Shown here: positions 30,346 to 42,215 of the stretch, piece by piece
How positions within the stretch are numbered: the first letter of the stretch is position 1
How the letters are laid out: each line of letters begins with the position of its first letter
Source of the DNA: Petaurus breviceps papuanus
Lineage: Eukaryota; Chordata; Mammalia; Diprotodontia; Petauridae
DNA length: 64,000 bases
Direction of reading: 5' to 3'
Assembly: GCA_028583685.1 (NCBI GenBank)
Contig: JAMXIF010000058.1
Span: forward strand, 10,015,108-10,079,107
Notes under the pieces: model-generated
The model's database searches: none
What the model saw: only the letters and a program-made list of their open reading frames with translations
Told to the model about the DNA's origin: nothing
Made by a program: the position numbers and the translations under genes

Positions 30346-31490
30346 AAGCTATTATTATTTTCCCTTAAACCTTCTAAAAAGCAATTTGCATGTTTACCAA
30401 TGACAGTAGTAACTCAAAGATGGGTGAACTCCTGGCCAGATTTAGAGAAACGTTATCACAATTCTAATCCCACTCTCAAGAAAAATCTTCAGGATATTCA
30501 TAATATATATATATGCATATTATATTTTATATACATACTATATATATATATGTCTACCTGTACATGCACATATAGCATATACAAATTTATTTGTGTGCTT
30601 TTATGGCTTTACATATATGTACATAAAAATGTTATTGCAGCAAATATGCTCAATAGAGGAAGTATTCATTTTTCCATAATGTCACAGGTCTAAGACTCTA
30701 TGATAATGGAGAAGAATTAATTTTCCCATCAAGTCTGGGTTCTAAGGTATAGAAATTGATTAGAGGAGTTCAAGGACTCACTTTCCTTGGGACCAGAGCA
30801 TTGCCACTGATTAGAGGAGAGCAGAGATATCTGGGAACAAAAACACCAAAGAGAGACAGGAGGGGTGTCTGGGAAACATGGCATTCAACAAGAATGACGC
30901 AGAGGCATCAGCTGTTGTGGCCAATGATGAAAGTACCTGAAGTGGCAGAGGGAAACAATCTGGCTATAAGAGAGGCATAGAAAGTCAAATCTAGAGTTTA
31001 TGTGAGAACTTAGACATCATCCTCACCAAAGTTCCCCTGCCTCACCCACAGTAAGACTTCCCTATTAGTCTTGTAAGTTTTGTTCCTTGCTCCTGAATAT
31101 AGACTCAAATCCCAACTTACTTTGTCATAAATAGACTTTTATGTTCAAAACATTTATTGGTAGACTTGATTGCTAGCAGGTAGAAAAACTGAATACCCTG
31201 GAAATTATCTAAATTCAGTGGTTCCCAGATTGACAATCTGGTTTGGGGTAAAGCTGCAGAAAATACAAACTAGTGAAAAGTCTTCAAGATGAAACTTGAG
31301 TCTTTGTCAGTCCAAAGTGAAGATCTGGTCTAGATTATGGTTTACATTAAGAACACTCTCCATAAACACAAATACACAAATAATCAAACAAAACATGGAG
31401 TAAGAATCTAAATAAAATCCATGCTATTTACTCTTTATTAGAAAAATTTTAAATACATAAATCTTAATGTCAAAACATGTGTTTGATCTG
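30346..31490. other. Unassigned DNA with a TA-rich tract
   Basis: TA/TG-rich low complexity lies at 30500-30560. Frames of 74-118 codons at 30337-30980 cross the tract or lack motifs. Confidence 0.45.
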
Positions 31491-31499
31491 TGTCTCCTT

Positions 31500-32600
31500 C
31501 CAAATTTGCCTCTATTTGGTCATTTTTCTAATTTCTTCATGAGTATAGTCTAAGTGCATGTTGTCCCTATTCTATTGGACTCACTTTTTATTACTTCATA
31601 TATTGTGTAACAAGGGGTATCCCCTATATGTAGCAGGGAAGCATCACTGTATAGCTCAAGAGGAGGCAGATTAGGTATCTCTTGCCTCTTCTCCTTCCAT
31701 CCTTCTCCAAGGGATATTTTAATTCCTTAAATTAAAAGTGAAAAAGGAGGTTGGGGCCAGAAGCTTGGCAATTCTGCTCTCCTTAAAGAAAGAGAATGAG
31801 GATACAGGGTAGACATATCTATCTGTTCCTTTAAATATTGTTAGTCTCAGGTTCAAGCTAAGCTTCTTACCATTATTTCTTAAAGGGGAGGGGGGGGAGA
31901 ATCCCAAATTCTATAGTAATGATTTGACTCCTTTCCCACCAAATACCAATACCACAATGAACACATATATAGTGAATAGAAAAGCAACTCATTTATCCAA
32001 GGCAATAGTAAAATAGAAATTAGGGAAAATATACATAGGAGAATATATACCAAACAATAGAGTGACGCAACTCTTCCATTATGAGTAAAGTAACTCAGCT
32101 CAACCAAGAGAATGCCAGATTTCATCTAAAGGAAAATTTCCCAAAGTCTCTAGCATAGCAAGCTAGGAATGAGGATATGATGTAGACTGCCAGCTCCTCT
32201 CATGTCTGCTTCTTCCCAGAAGCTTATCTTCCTTAAGCAACCTGAAGCAAGTTGGCATTGTCCATTTTCTCTCTTGAAGCTGGAAGCCAGAAGAGCCCAA
32301 ACTGACTACAGGACTGGAAAATCTAAATAAATCTGAAGAGCATCCAAAGAGATCAAGAGACTAAATCTCTTCTCTCTGCTCTCCCCCCTGCCCCTCACAT
32401 AAGGACTGAGCAGTAGCCTCCACCAATGAGTCGAGTGTCCCATGTCAATGGGTTTTATGTTACACTTGGGCTTTTTGCATATTTCTTTATATTCTTCATG
32501 TTTCTCACTTTTTATTATCCCTACTCAACTCAGTTCCTATACCCACTAGACCTAGAAGATAGACTTGGTTAACTGCTAGGTAAAAAAAGGGAAGAAGCAA
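31500..32600. other. Unassigned; possible diverged LTR-type repeat
   Basis: No family is named. 32265-32410 shares phrases with 49850-49945 ('ggaagccagaaga', 'cccctcac'), which suggests a dispersed repeat, possibly LTR-derived. There is no coding evidence. Confidence 0.3.
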
Positions 32601-33290
32601 GTAGAATGTATAACACTCAGAGTTAAGCCAGAGGCATCCATTAGGATTAATATTACTGAAGATTTCATTAAAAATAATCACCTCCATTTGTTTGGTGCTT
32701 TTTACTCTTCCCCTTCACCACCACCACATATACACACAATGTTTTCATATGTAAGATGTCTTTTATTCTCCTACACACCTCTGAATGTAGGTTCACCTGG
32801 GCATAATTTCTTATCCATTCAAACATACAAAAAATAAAAGTAAATGCCATGCAATCGAATGGCATCATTAGAAGCATGTAAGCAGTGGTCATATGTATCA
32901 GTGATATTACAGAAGTGATCTTGAATATGATAGGGAGTTGGACTAGATTACCTTTAAGGACTCTTGTAACTCATCTCATGGCATCACGGAAAAAGCAAGT
33001 GACTTGGAGCCAGGTAAAATAATGGATAAAAATTCTGCCTCTGACACATGTTAGTTTCATGACCATGGGCTAATCAGTTAACCTTTCCAAAGTCCTACAT
33101 CATTGTCTCATCATAATATAGAGATGACCCTAGGATCTACCAGTAAGTACAAATACAGGCTCCATCACATTCTACCACGCTGGAAAGGCTCTAAGTATGG
33201 TCCTAGAAACAGCCTGAGTATGTTTCCCAAGGGCCAATCTAGCTAATTACAAAGTAGGATAACCCCAATAGGTTGCCCACCTCATAAGGA
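32600..33290. other. Mixed old SINE pieces and unassigned DNA
   Basis: 32925-32985 has an L3-like SINE end ('gagttggactagattacctt') and 32990-33150 a MIR-like body ('tgacttggagccaggtaaaa', 'tttcatgaccatgggctaat'). The rest is unrecognised. Confidence 0.45.
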
Positions 33291-33294
33291 AATT

Positions 33295-33745
33295 TTTTTT
33301 TGTTCAAGATGATGCATGAAATTTATGAGCTAGTGTATGCAAAACACTTTTCAAGCTTTAAAGTACTACATACATGCCCATTATTATAATTCTATTAACC
33401 ATGTCCCTTGGTCAAGTCTACTCTCAAGTTCAATTTCCTTATTTGTAAAATGGAAATAGCAGCCTGCCTTGCCCACCTCACAAAGCTAGTGAGGATGAAA
33501 TGAGATATTAATTACTTACCCTCTCTGGGCCTCAGTTTCCTCAATTGTTAAATATGAAGGTTGGACTAGAAGGCCTCAGAAGTTCTTTCCTGCTCTCATA
33601 TACCATGAGTCTATAGCTCTATTACATCCAGAAAGGACACCTGCTATTGAGTGAAGCTAAATGATTTGTCTTGTAACTGAGCTAGGCCTAGAACCCAGAA
33701 TCTCATTCCTAACCCTGATCTTTTTCCACTAGATTCCATCCCCAT
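33295..33745. mobile_element. Cluster of old MIR-type SINEs
   Basis: 33300-33400 and 33600-33740 read antisense, 33415-33500 sense ('tttccttatttgtaaaatgg'). 33515-33605 is an L3-like SINE end in sense ('aaggttggactagaaggcct'). Confidence 0.5.
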
Positions 33746-34235
33746 CACCACTGTCCATCTAGATTAGGTCAGGATGAGCCAGTGATCTCATTCAAATATT
33801 TCCATTCAATATCAAGAAACTCCCTTTAATTTCATAGATAATGGGGGGTACAGATGAATAACTTTAGCAACCTCAAAGTGAGCTGTGGTGAGAACAGAGT
33901 GTGTGTGGGTGTGGGTGGGTGTATTTGTGGAGTTGAGAAGAAAGGGCCAGTGAAATGCCATCTGGTTCAAAATTTAGGAAAACTAAAAAGTTAGGTGAAC
34001 TCAGATTTGAATTGATTTGTATGATAATACAAGGAGAAAGAAGTGTATGTTTTATGTATTAGTGGAAAGAATTACCCTTTTATAAGAATAACTTTGGATG
34101 GAGGGAACTGCAAGGACTTCTACCAACCAGAATATGCAATGACCTCCAAAATCAGGGAAGAAGAATTTGCTGGAAATCTCTGTTCACCTGTTAGGACTGT
34201 TGATATGGCAGTTCCATACTTAAATCTAATAGCTA
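33746..34235. other. Unassigned DNA with a short GT tract
   Basis: A (GT/GGGT) tract at 33898-33932. The 75-codon frame (34043-34270) runs into a SINE and has no motif. Confidence 0.45.
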
Positions 34236-34237
34236 TA

Positions 34238-34440
34238 GAAGCATGCAATCACAGATTTAGAGGGATCTGAGGGGTTATCCAGCCCAGCCTCCTCATTTTA
34301 CAGATGGGAAAACTGAGGCCAAGAGAAGACAAATACCTCATCCAAGGTTACATAGCCAGTAAATAGAAAAGCCAGGATTTTAACTTGAGTCTTTTGACTC
34401 CACATCCAGCCCACTGGCCACTGCATCATGTAGAATTTAC
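34238..34440 (-). mobile_element. CORE-SINE-like repeat, antisense
   Basis: 'atcacagatttagagggatc', 'cctcctcattttacagatgg' and 'aaggttacatagccagtaaa' follow the antisense order seen also at 4510 and 43440. Confidence 0.65.
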
Positions 34441-34699
34441 AGGAATAAATGGATCTTATCTTTTACACATGGAAAATTGTTTACCTATTATCCTGCTTAA
34501 TGTAGAATAACTAATATGTCAATGAGCTCCTGCCTATAAATAAATATACAGTCTTATTTTTTCAAATATCAGAGCTTAGATAAAGGTTCCAAATGTCTTC
34601 TCTTGATACAATAATTGTCAACCAACCTCTATGGTCTTACTCCTTATTGTTTCATTTCACAGAATAAGAATTAGAGTCTGGAGAGGCCCAAGTTTAGAG
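34441..34699. other. Unassigned DNA
   Basis: Nothing recognised. Confidence 0.45.
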
Positions 34700-35030
34700 A
34701 CTATTGTTCCATTCATTTCAACAAATATTTACTATAGTAAAAGCACTGTGCAAAAAGTTGTACAGTGAAAGGGGTTCTGGCTCTGGGGTCAGAGGATCAA
34801 GATTCATCACTTCCTCTTTTATGCAGCATCTGTGTGACCTTAGGCAAGTCACATACCATCTCTAAATTTCAGTTTCTTCATCTTGAAAGTAAGGGAACTG
34901 AACTAGATGGCCTTGGCCTCTAAGGCCTTCTCCAGCTCTTAATCTGTGATCCAAACATTTAAGGGGACATGAAGATAAAAAAAGGAATGGTCTGCTTCAA
35001 GGGGCTTACATTCTACTGTTATTATAATAA
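34700..35030 (-). mobile_element. L2 3' end antisense split by a SINE
   Basis: 34705-34770 ('caacaaatatttactatagt') and 34953-35030 ('ggtctgcttcaaggggctta') are one antisense L2 3' end. Confidence 0.6.
34772..34952 (+). mobile_element. SINE with L3/CR1-like 3' end
   Basis: 'ggttctggctctggggtcag', 'tgtgtgaccttaggcaagtc', 'actgaactagatggccttgg' and 'ccagctcttaatctgtgatc'. It is inserted into an L2. Confidence 0.75.
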
Positions 35031-35720
35031 TACTTAGCCATTACCTGCCATTTTACAGTTTTCAAAACACTTTCTTTTTCTGATATCTTTCATTTTCCTA
35101 TCATCTTCATTACTGAATACCTCCCTCTCTCCTCCCCAACCCAGTGAGCTATCATCTCTTATGGGGGAAAAAGGATTTTAAAAGACAGGAAACAAAATTC
35201 AGCAAAATCAAAGCATTTTCATATGTTCACTTCATTTGAATTTAACAATAGTCCTGTGAGGTAGACAGAGCAGGTACTATTTACTAGAATTATTATGTGA
35301 ATTCCTTGAAGTCAGATATCTTATTTTTGCCTTTTTTTAATATTCCCTAGCACCTTAACACAGTGCCTGTAACATAACTTATAAATGAATACATGTTGGC
35401 TGACTATTTCAGTTTTGCAGATTAGGGAACTGAGGCTCAGAAACCTGCCTAAAACAAATGACTTGCCTAAAGAATGAAGTTAGTAAGTGGGTGACAGTGA
35501 ACTTTCTTGTGTCCATCAGGCCACTAATACTGTGACATGAGAAAACAGATACTATTCCCATTTCACAGATGAGGAAACTGAGGCTCAGAGATCCCCCCCC
35601 CCCGGGCTCCAAGTCAAGTGATTTACCAAAACTATACAGCCACTAAGTGGGGGTGGGGGGGCTGGGTGTGAAACCCAGATCTTCTGACTCTCCACCCTCC
35701 ACCAAGCCGCCTCTCAGGTT
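35031..35720. mobile_element. Cluster of MIR antisense pieces and an L2 end
   Basis: 35220-35280 and 35405-35500 are antisense MIR parts. 35290-35400 is a sense L2 end ('acacagtgcctgtaacataa'). 35530-35690 is a further antisense MIR ('tttcacagatgaggaaactg') with a C-run at 35594-35603 and a G-rich block. Confidence 0.5.
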
Positions 35721-35818
35721 GGCTGGGTAAGGTTGACATGGTAATTGATTCAGAGCCAGATAATGTGGCTTTTGTATTGAACCAGCATTCTGGGACATTG
35801 TGCTATGTTTTAACTGAG

Positions 35819-35897
35819 AAATAAGAGCCAAGGCACCGCCCACTGGTATTCACTGGCAAGGTTTTCACATCTCTGTAGTTAAAGAACTTTGGTCCTC
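35819..35897 (+). repeat. Unclassified 79-bp repeat, copy 1
   Basis: It shares 70 of 79 positions with 37429-37507, ungapped. Neither flank matches. The family is unknown to me. Confidence 0.7.
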
Positions 35898-36654
35898 TTT
35901 CAGCCAACTCCTATCAATACACAGCAGGTGGGGGAGAGGGGTGAAACTGATGGAAATGTCAGAGAGGCACACACATTAGACTCCTGGTCAAATTTGCATG
36001 AGGATAATTAAATTCCAAGTTCCCAAATCCCTTCTGATAGGGTTTCTTTCTCTCCTTGCGCTAAGCCATTGTTTACTATTGCTCTGAACTGCAGAACAGC
36101 TGTAATTCTGTAATTCACTGGATGGTGTATACCACCACCAGAGGGATAGGGATGTGTATTGAGTAGAAAGCCTAATGCTGTGTTCATCAAAGCCAGGCCC
36201 AGGCTTTGTCCCTTCTCCATAACCCTCCCTTTCCTGCCTCCTGAGCTGCTCCTCCTAAAGCCACCAGTGACCTTCCTCCCAGGGAACTCTTACTCCTGTG
36301 ACTCTCTCTGGGTCTCACCTCCACCAACCCTTCTTTCTCAGACATGTAATGGCTGTAGAAAGTGTTCAACTATTTAGGGCTTCCAAAGTCTTGGAGGTGA
36401 GCCCCACAGTAGCTACGTGCCAGGTAAAGCCCGGGGCCTGACCTCCTGGGGTCAAAATGTCACTATGTGGGGAAACAAGAGGAAATCACTGCTTTGGGTC
36501 TGTGGATGGTGAAAAGTAAACTAGCAAAAGCTGCTATTTGCAGGGAAACAATTTCACCATCCTGGAGCCAAGCAAAAGCTGAAGTCAATTCGGTAATTAA
36601 AACTGAAGTCAATGAATTATACCTGTTTTTCCACTGCTGTATTCAAGTCATCAA
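35898..36654. other. Unassigned DNA
   Basis: About 750 bp without a recognised repeat, slightly GC-richer at 36180-36320. The frames at 36159-36377 and 36187-36369 overlap on opposite strands and show no motif. Confidence 0.45.
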
Positions 36655-36990
36655 TTAGTCAAGAAGTATTTATTAAGAGCCTACTATGTTCCAAGCACTG
36701 GAAATAAAAGCATAAAGAATGAAACGATCACTGCTCATAATAAGGTTACATTCTGTTCTACAGAGTGCAGTCAGACTGTTCGCCTTTCGTTTCTGAACAT
36801 CAATGACATCATGAAGGTGAGATTTTAGGGGAGACGTGAAGGGGAGTCAGATAATATGGTAGTGGAGGGGAAATTTCACTTGAGGCTTAGCTAATAAGTA
36901 AGCTAATAGCTTACCCTATTCAGGGTAGAATCTGGAGAGACAGTGATGGAAGGCCTGAAATAAATGCAAGGGAAAGACCAGTTGAGAGCA
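36655..36990 (-). mobile_element. L2 LINE 3' region, antisense, degraded
   Basis: 'gaagtatttattaagagcct', 'actatgttccaagcactgga' and 'aaggttacattctgttctac' mark the L2 tail region. The right end is uncertain. Confidence 0.5.
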
Positions 36991-37390
36991 GCGTCCTTAA
37001 AAGCCTTCTAGACCTTTCTCCCCTTGGCTCATCGTCACTTGGAAATATTTACATGTGTCATCGATAGTCAGGGTTGTCTAGAGTGTGCCGATCTGCAGGC
37101 CTGGCACTGCATGTCCCAGAATCAAAGGAGTAAGCAATGATGAAAAGCATGATCACATCCCCCTAGAACCACCTACCCAATTTGTACCAGCTGAACTTAC
37201 TCTCAGTCTAAAGAAGGGCCCCCAGCAGAAAGCACTGGGCATATAAAATGTTTAAAGTTCTTAAAGTGAGATGGAAAGATGGAAAATCATCCAATTCCTT
37301 TTCACAAGGGACTTGTAGTTCTTGAGGGAGGGGTTTTGTTTTTTGGTTTGTTTGGGTTTATTTTGTTTGTGAGGGGTGGTCATTTTTATC
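36991..37390. other. Unassigned DNA
   Basis: A T/G-rich block (37330-37375) is visible. Nothing else is recognised. Confidence 0.45.
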
Positions 37391-37428
37391 TTTAAATCCC
37401 CAGTGTCTTGCCTATCGTAAACTCTGAA

Positions 37429-37507
37429 AAATAAGAGTCAAGGTAGGACCCACTGGTATTCATTGGTAAGATTTTCACATCTCTGTAGATAAAGAACTTT
37501 GGTCCTC
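37429..37507 (+). repeat. Unclassified 79-bp repeat, copy 2
   Basis: Partner of 35819-35897, same orientation, 1.6 kb downstream. It follows a short L2-like piece (37385-37425). Confidence 0.7.
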
Positions 37508-37619
37508 CTGATTGGACTAGACCAGACTTGCTTAAAGGCACAGTTCCTGTGAATAAGCTCATTCTACTTCCTGCATCACCAAGTAAAATGATGCACAAAC
37601 TATTCTACCTCCTTTTTTT

Positions 37620-37796
37620 CTGCTTTTTGAGATGCTAAACTCTCTGATGGGCAGGTATTAGGAAATCCTGGATTCAAACCCTATATCAGACATAACTAGC
37701 TATGTGACTGTACCTCAGTTTGCTCATATGTCAAATGAAGGACTTAATGGCCTATAAGATCCTTTACAGCCCTAAATCTATGGTGCTATTCTACTC
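37620..37796 (+). mobile_element. SINE with L3/CR1-like 3' end
   Basis: 'ggaaatcctggattcaaacc', 'ctgtacctcagtttgctcat', 'ggacttaatggcctataaga' and 'acagccctaaatctatggt'. Confidence 0.7.
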
Positions 37797-38610
37797 TTTT
37801 TAATTTTATATTCATTTTGAATTTGAATTAAAAAAACAAAAAAGGGAATATTTCTATGTGCACAGTACAGCATAAAAAGATTCAATATAAAATCATAAAT
37901 TTCCATTTCACACTGTTTACTTTTTAGAAAAACTATGTAATAAATACTACACATCATTTTTGAAGTTACCCTGCTTTTCTGTGCTTATGTTTTCTTTTAT
38001 TCTCTGTTGTGTACTATTTTTTCTCCCTCCATACCCACCCCACCCTAGAGAAGGCTACCATTAGACACGAATATGTGTGTATATGCATATACATATGTGT
38101 TTGTGTGTGTGTGTAAAACCATAACATGTATTTCCATATTTCAGTTCTTCCTCTGTAGGTAGATAGCATCTTACATCACAGGTCCTCTGTAGTTTGAGTA
38201 TTTATAATACTCAAAATGCCTTAATCATTCAAAGTTGTTCTGAAAATAATATTGCTGCTCCTGTTTACACATTCTCTTGGTTCTCCTCATTTCACTCTTC
38301 TTTATTTCATGCAAGTCTATCCATGGTTTTCCAGAATCAACCAGCTCATCATTTCTTATAGCACAGTAGTATTCCATCACAGTCATATACCACAACTTGT
38401 TTAGCTATTCCCCAATTGACGGGCATCCCTCAATTTCCAGTTCTTTGCCACCACAAAGAGAACTGCTATAAATATTTTAGAATATATAAGTTCTTTTCTT
38501 TTTCCTCTAATCACCTTAGAACTGTTGGGTCGAAGGGTACACAGTTTTATAATTCTTTGGGCATAATTCCAGATTGCTCTCTAAAATGGTTGGATCAGTT
38601 CACAATTCCT
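37797..38610 (-). mobile_element. L1 3' end, 5'-truncated, antisense
   Basis: The reverse complement runs from ORF2 C-terminal text ('gcataattccagattgctct', 'ccccaattgacgggcatccc') through the 3' UTR to an A-rich end at 37797. It contains a (TG)n tract near 38095-38115. It resembles the antisense copy at 14880 and the 3' part of the L1 at 7448. Confidence 0.85.
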
Positions 38611-38755
38611 GACCCTCTGATCTTATTCACAAGAGGCAGCATGGGAACCCGGAAAAAAAGCACTACTCTTAATCCTAACTCCATTACTTACCAATAGCAT
38701 AACCTGGGAAATGTCACTTGTCTGAGCTTTCACCTCATCCTCTCTGAAATGGAGA
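38611..38755 (+). mobile_element. MIR/CORE-SINE
   Basis: 'gaggcagcatgggaacccgg', 'cataacctgggaaatgtcac' and 'tttcacctcatcctctctga' follow sense MIR order. Confidence 0.6.
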
Positions 38756-39235
38756 ATGAATGAATGAATGAAAAAATCGCTTATTAAAAACTTCCTATGT
38801 ACCAAGCACTGGGCTAGGCACTGAGATAGACACTAATGGAAAATGCAAGACAGTCCCTGCTCTCAAGGAACTCATACTCTATAGCAAAGACAAGATCTAA
38901 AACAAAGTTCAGCTACAGGCCTGATGGAAAGGCCTGTAGCTCCTAAAGGTCAGGCAGAGGGACAGAGAGCAAGTTCTAGAGGTCCCTAGGTTAAGTAAGC
39001 AGATCAGATACCAGTAGGGATATCGGCAGGGGGTCTGGAGAGCATAGAATCAGGGCAGATTGTAAGGCCAGAAGGACCTTAAGAGAAAGTGGCAGAGTAG
39101 ATGGTAAGGGCTGATTTTCTTCCATCTCAATGTAAGGGATAGAAATTCAAGTGGGGTTGAGCAAAAGGGAGAAAGAAAGGGCAAAAGGATGCAGAATATA
39201 ATGAATTGCGGCAGTCAGTCTACCTGGCCCTGACA
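38756..39235 (-). mobile_element. L2 LINE 3' region, antisense
   Basis: ATGA tail units, then 'aaacttcctatgtaccaagc', 'actgggctaggcactgagat' and 'ctgctctcaaggaactcata'. Later text to about 39000 fits more internal L2. The right end is unclear. Confidence 0.65.
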
Positions 39236-39635
39236 AGAACAAATGAAGTGACATTTATTTTCCTCTGATTATTAATAAATGTGAATAATTCCCATGGTTA
39301 CTGATAGTCTATATTTCTTATCCATCTGTATTATTTTCAAAGGAATTTAAAGCATCAACATTCCAAAAAACCATCACAGGAAGAAAACGAGCAAGAAAAA
39401 TGCATCATAATACTGGTACTCTCTGCTGTTGGAAGGTTGAAATGAGATAATATATGTAAAACATTACATAAATGTAAGCTATTATTATCACTTGTGATCC
39501 ATTCCCCTAATAAAAATAGCTCACATATAGGTATCACTGTAAGACTTATAAGGGGAGTTTTCACATAACAGTTCTGTGAGGTAGGTAGTAATAGGGTTTA
39601 GAAACTGAAAGGGAGCTTAAAGGTGATCTGATTCA
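39236..39635. other. Unassigned with short MIR pieces
   Basis: MIR-like scraps lie at 39420-39490 and 39500-39600. Nothing else is recognised. Confidence 0.4.
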
Positions 39636-39636
39636 G

Positions 39637-39845
39637 AGGTTTTTCACCTTTTTTTGTATTACACGTAGCCCCTTTAGCAATCTGCAGAAACCTTGTCCAG
39701 CATATTTATGATTGACTTACTCAAAAATGAGAATATAGGGAGGAAGGATTACTTACTCTAAATTAGAGCAGTTTTAAAGAGGGCTATCTAGCTCTCTGTG
39801 ACTTAGGAACTGCCCACATTTGAGAACTGCACAGATCAGTCAGAA
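39637..39845. other. Possible old MITE-like repeat
   Basis: The edges 'gaggtttttcaccttttttt' and 'acatttgagaactgcacaga' are faintly inverted, as in old hAT-type non-autonomous elements. The call is weak. Confidence 0.25.
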
Positions 39846-39859
39846 GTCATGGTAGAGCT

Positions 39860-40095
39860 AACTCCCAATAGCTGAGGGGCTCGATGGATAGTGTTGGAGC
39901 AAAAAAAATGGAATTCAAATCCTGCCTCAGACTCTAGCTTTGTGATGCTAGGCAAGTCACTCACTGTTTCCTCACCTGTAAGAGGGGAATAACAATAACA
40001 CCTACCTCACTTATTTGTCAGGATCAAATGAATTAACATCTGTAAAGCTTTTTCCAAACCTGCTAATTATTATGAATATGATTATTTATGTAAAT
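39860..40095 (+). mobile_element. MIR/CORE-SINE
   Basis: 'gaattcaaatcctgcctcag', 'gatgctaggcaagtcactca', 'ctgtttcctcacctgtaaga' and 'gtcaggatcaaatgaattaa'. Confidence 0.75.
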
Positions 40096-40289
40096 GCTAG
40101 TTATATTAATAGTTGGACTTTGAATGTGCTGTGGTATAAACAAAATAAGAGTAAAGGGACCCAAGTGGTTATGTCCCATGTTGACACATGTCCTCCACAG
40201 ATCATTGTAAATAGTTAATAAGAAGCAGAGTCTGGATTCAAACCCAGGCCTCCCAGCTCCAGAACTAGATCGATTTGTACTCTACCACG

Positions 40290-41340
40290 CTTCTGCTCTG
40301 TTTCTTTACTCTAGCACACATTCTGAAATTCCTAATATTGATTAAGAAATGCTCACTTTCAATTACTGCAATTCTTCCCCTAACCTTCCCACTCACGACT
40401 GAAGATTCCTTTTTCCAATTATGACTAATTATTAAGATCTTAGAGGTCTATAAATGCACAGAACAATTACTAGGAGATAAATTGGGAGGTTTCACGAATC
40501 CTAAAGATTATTGTCACATGGACAGATTTTAGGATATAATGACAAAGAGGCCCACAGCACAGTTTTGATGCCTAACATGAATCAGTTAGCATGACACTGA
40601 CCTGTGACCACAAATGGCATCACCAACCTTGCTCAGCAAGCTGATGAAAGAGAGCAGGCAAGTTAAAAAATATGACTGAATCACAAGAAATCCATCCCCT
40701 CTCCTGGAAAAACATGACCTACAGACAGTGGGTCAGTGATGGTATTCTCTTCTACAAAAGAAGACCCATTATTTGAACTTAAATGTTCAAAAAGAATAAA
40801 CTCCCTTCTACTGTGGAACTCTCAGTCATGTTTCTTCTTTTTCTTTAATGCCTCCTAATGGTTCTGTCTCTCATTACCTAGGCTTCTGTTCTGACTCAAC
40901 AAAGCACAAAGAATCCCATCCTTTAATTCTGTACTTTGCTTTTACAATTTGGCAAGTAAAAAAGTTGGTTGAAGTCAGTACCTCCTAAAGTCTCCATCTC
41001 ATTATCCCAAGAATTAGATTATATTGTGAGTATCAAAGCAGGTGGTGATAACAAAAGGCTTCAGAGAGGAAAAGCTGTTCCCTATGACCTGTGGTCTAAG
41101 TGCCCTCTTTTCACTGAATAACTTTCCCCCAAAATCCATACTCATTAGAACTGACCACCAATAACTCCAAGATTTCTCAGAAAAGCCTGGAAGCCACATC
41201 ATTGAAGGGTCAGCACTCATAACAAATCAGAAAAAAAGAAACAGAAGATAGCAGGGAACTGTTTTCTTCAATGAAAAAAAAAACATCAAACCATCAGCTA
41301 CATTTCCCACTCATCTTTCCTAGGGTAAAGTTAGTTAATG
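40290..41340. other. Unassigned, repeat-poor DNA
   Basis: About 1 kb with no recognised repeat or motif-bearing frame, apart from an antisense MIR scrap just before it (40200-40290). Confidence 0.5.
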
Positions 41341-41489
41341 TTCCTAATGGAAGCTACTGAATAAAAATTGCTGCTGTTGTTTTTAATATCATACCAAATA
41401 ATATCAACCAAATCACAAAGAAATGACAACAAAGCCGTTTTCTGGAGAGTGTGGGGGAAGAGGAGGAAAGAAAAGAGATACCACATTGT

Positions 41490-41735
41490 TCTATTTCTCT
41501 CTACCTCCTACTCCATATCTTTCTGTATCTCTGTTTACATCTCTATCTCTCCCTCTCTTTCTCTTTGTGTCTCTTTCTGGATCTCTGTCTGTCTCTATTC
41601 CTCTCTCTCCATCTTTCTCTATCCCTTTCCATTTCTCTTTGGTCCCTTTCTGTGTGTGTATGTGTGTCTTTGTTTCCCTCTCTCTTTTTCTCTTCCTCCC
41701 TTCTCTCTTCCCCCTTTCTCTCTCAAATCCAATAA
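41490..41735. repeat. Imperfect CT-rich tract
   Basis: Pyrimidine-rich (TCTCTCTC, TCTGTATC) low complexity. All three plus frames stay open here, giving Ser/Leu/Phe-rich chance frames. Confidence 0.9.
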
Positions 41736-42060
41736 TTTAATTTCAAACCCTCAGTTTCCACTCTAAAAATTCTGCCCAGACAAAAATCATCATCTGAGAT
41801 GCACAAACCCCAGCAGACTTTATCTGCTGACTGTGCAGGAGACTGACTTCTCCCAGGGAAAGGTCAGCTTGCTATGCAATATCAAAGAAAAAAAAAACCT
41901 CCCAACTCACTGCATCTGGCTATGACAGAGAGCCCAGCCAAATAAGGAGCTCAATGCTTGGCCAGAGGCAGAGGTATCTTCCTCCTGCCTGATGATTTCT
42001 TAGGGCTTCAATTAAAAGGGAAGAGTCAGCAACAGAATTTTTTTATTAAAAAGCAAAGGT
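41736..42060. other. Unassigned DNA
   Basis: Nothing recognised. Confidence 0.45.
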
Positions 42061-42064
42061 GACT

Positions 42065-42215
42065 GGCCGCTCCCAGTCAATTGATCAACCAATCAATAAG
42101 TATTAATAGACTACTAGGTGCCAGCACAGTGCTAGGTTCTGGGGATACAAAGACAAAAATCAAACAGTTCCTACCCTCAGGGGGCTTACATTTCATCAAC
42201 ACCTCGGACATTTTT
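42065..42215 (-). mobile_element. L2 LINE 3' end, antisense
   Basis: 'aatcaataagtattaataga', 'ctgggg atac'-type block at 42140 and 'accctcagggggcttacatt' mark a well-kept antisense L2 tail. Confidence 0.75.

Noticed and set aside
30337-30693. 118-codon plus-strand frame
   Set aside because: Half of it is the reading of a TA/TG-rich tract.
41368-41766. Three overlapping plus-strand frames of 94-132 codons
   Set aside because: All come from one CT-rich tract, and an open frame in all three phases shows low complexity, not coding.
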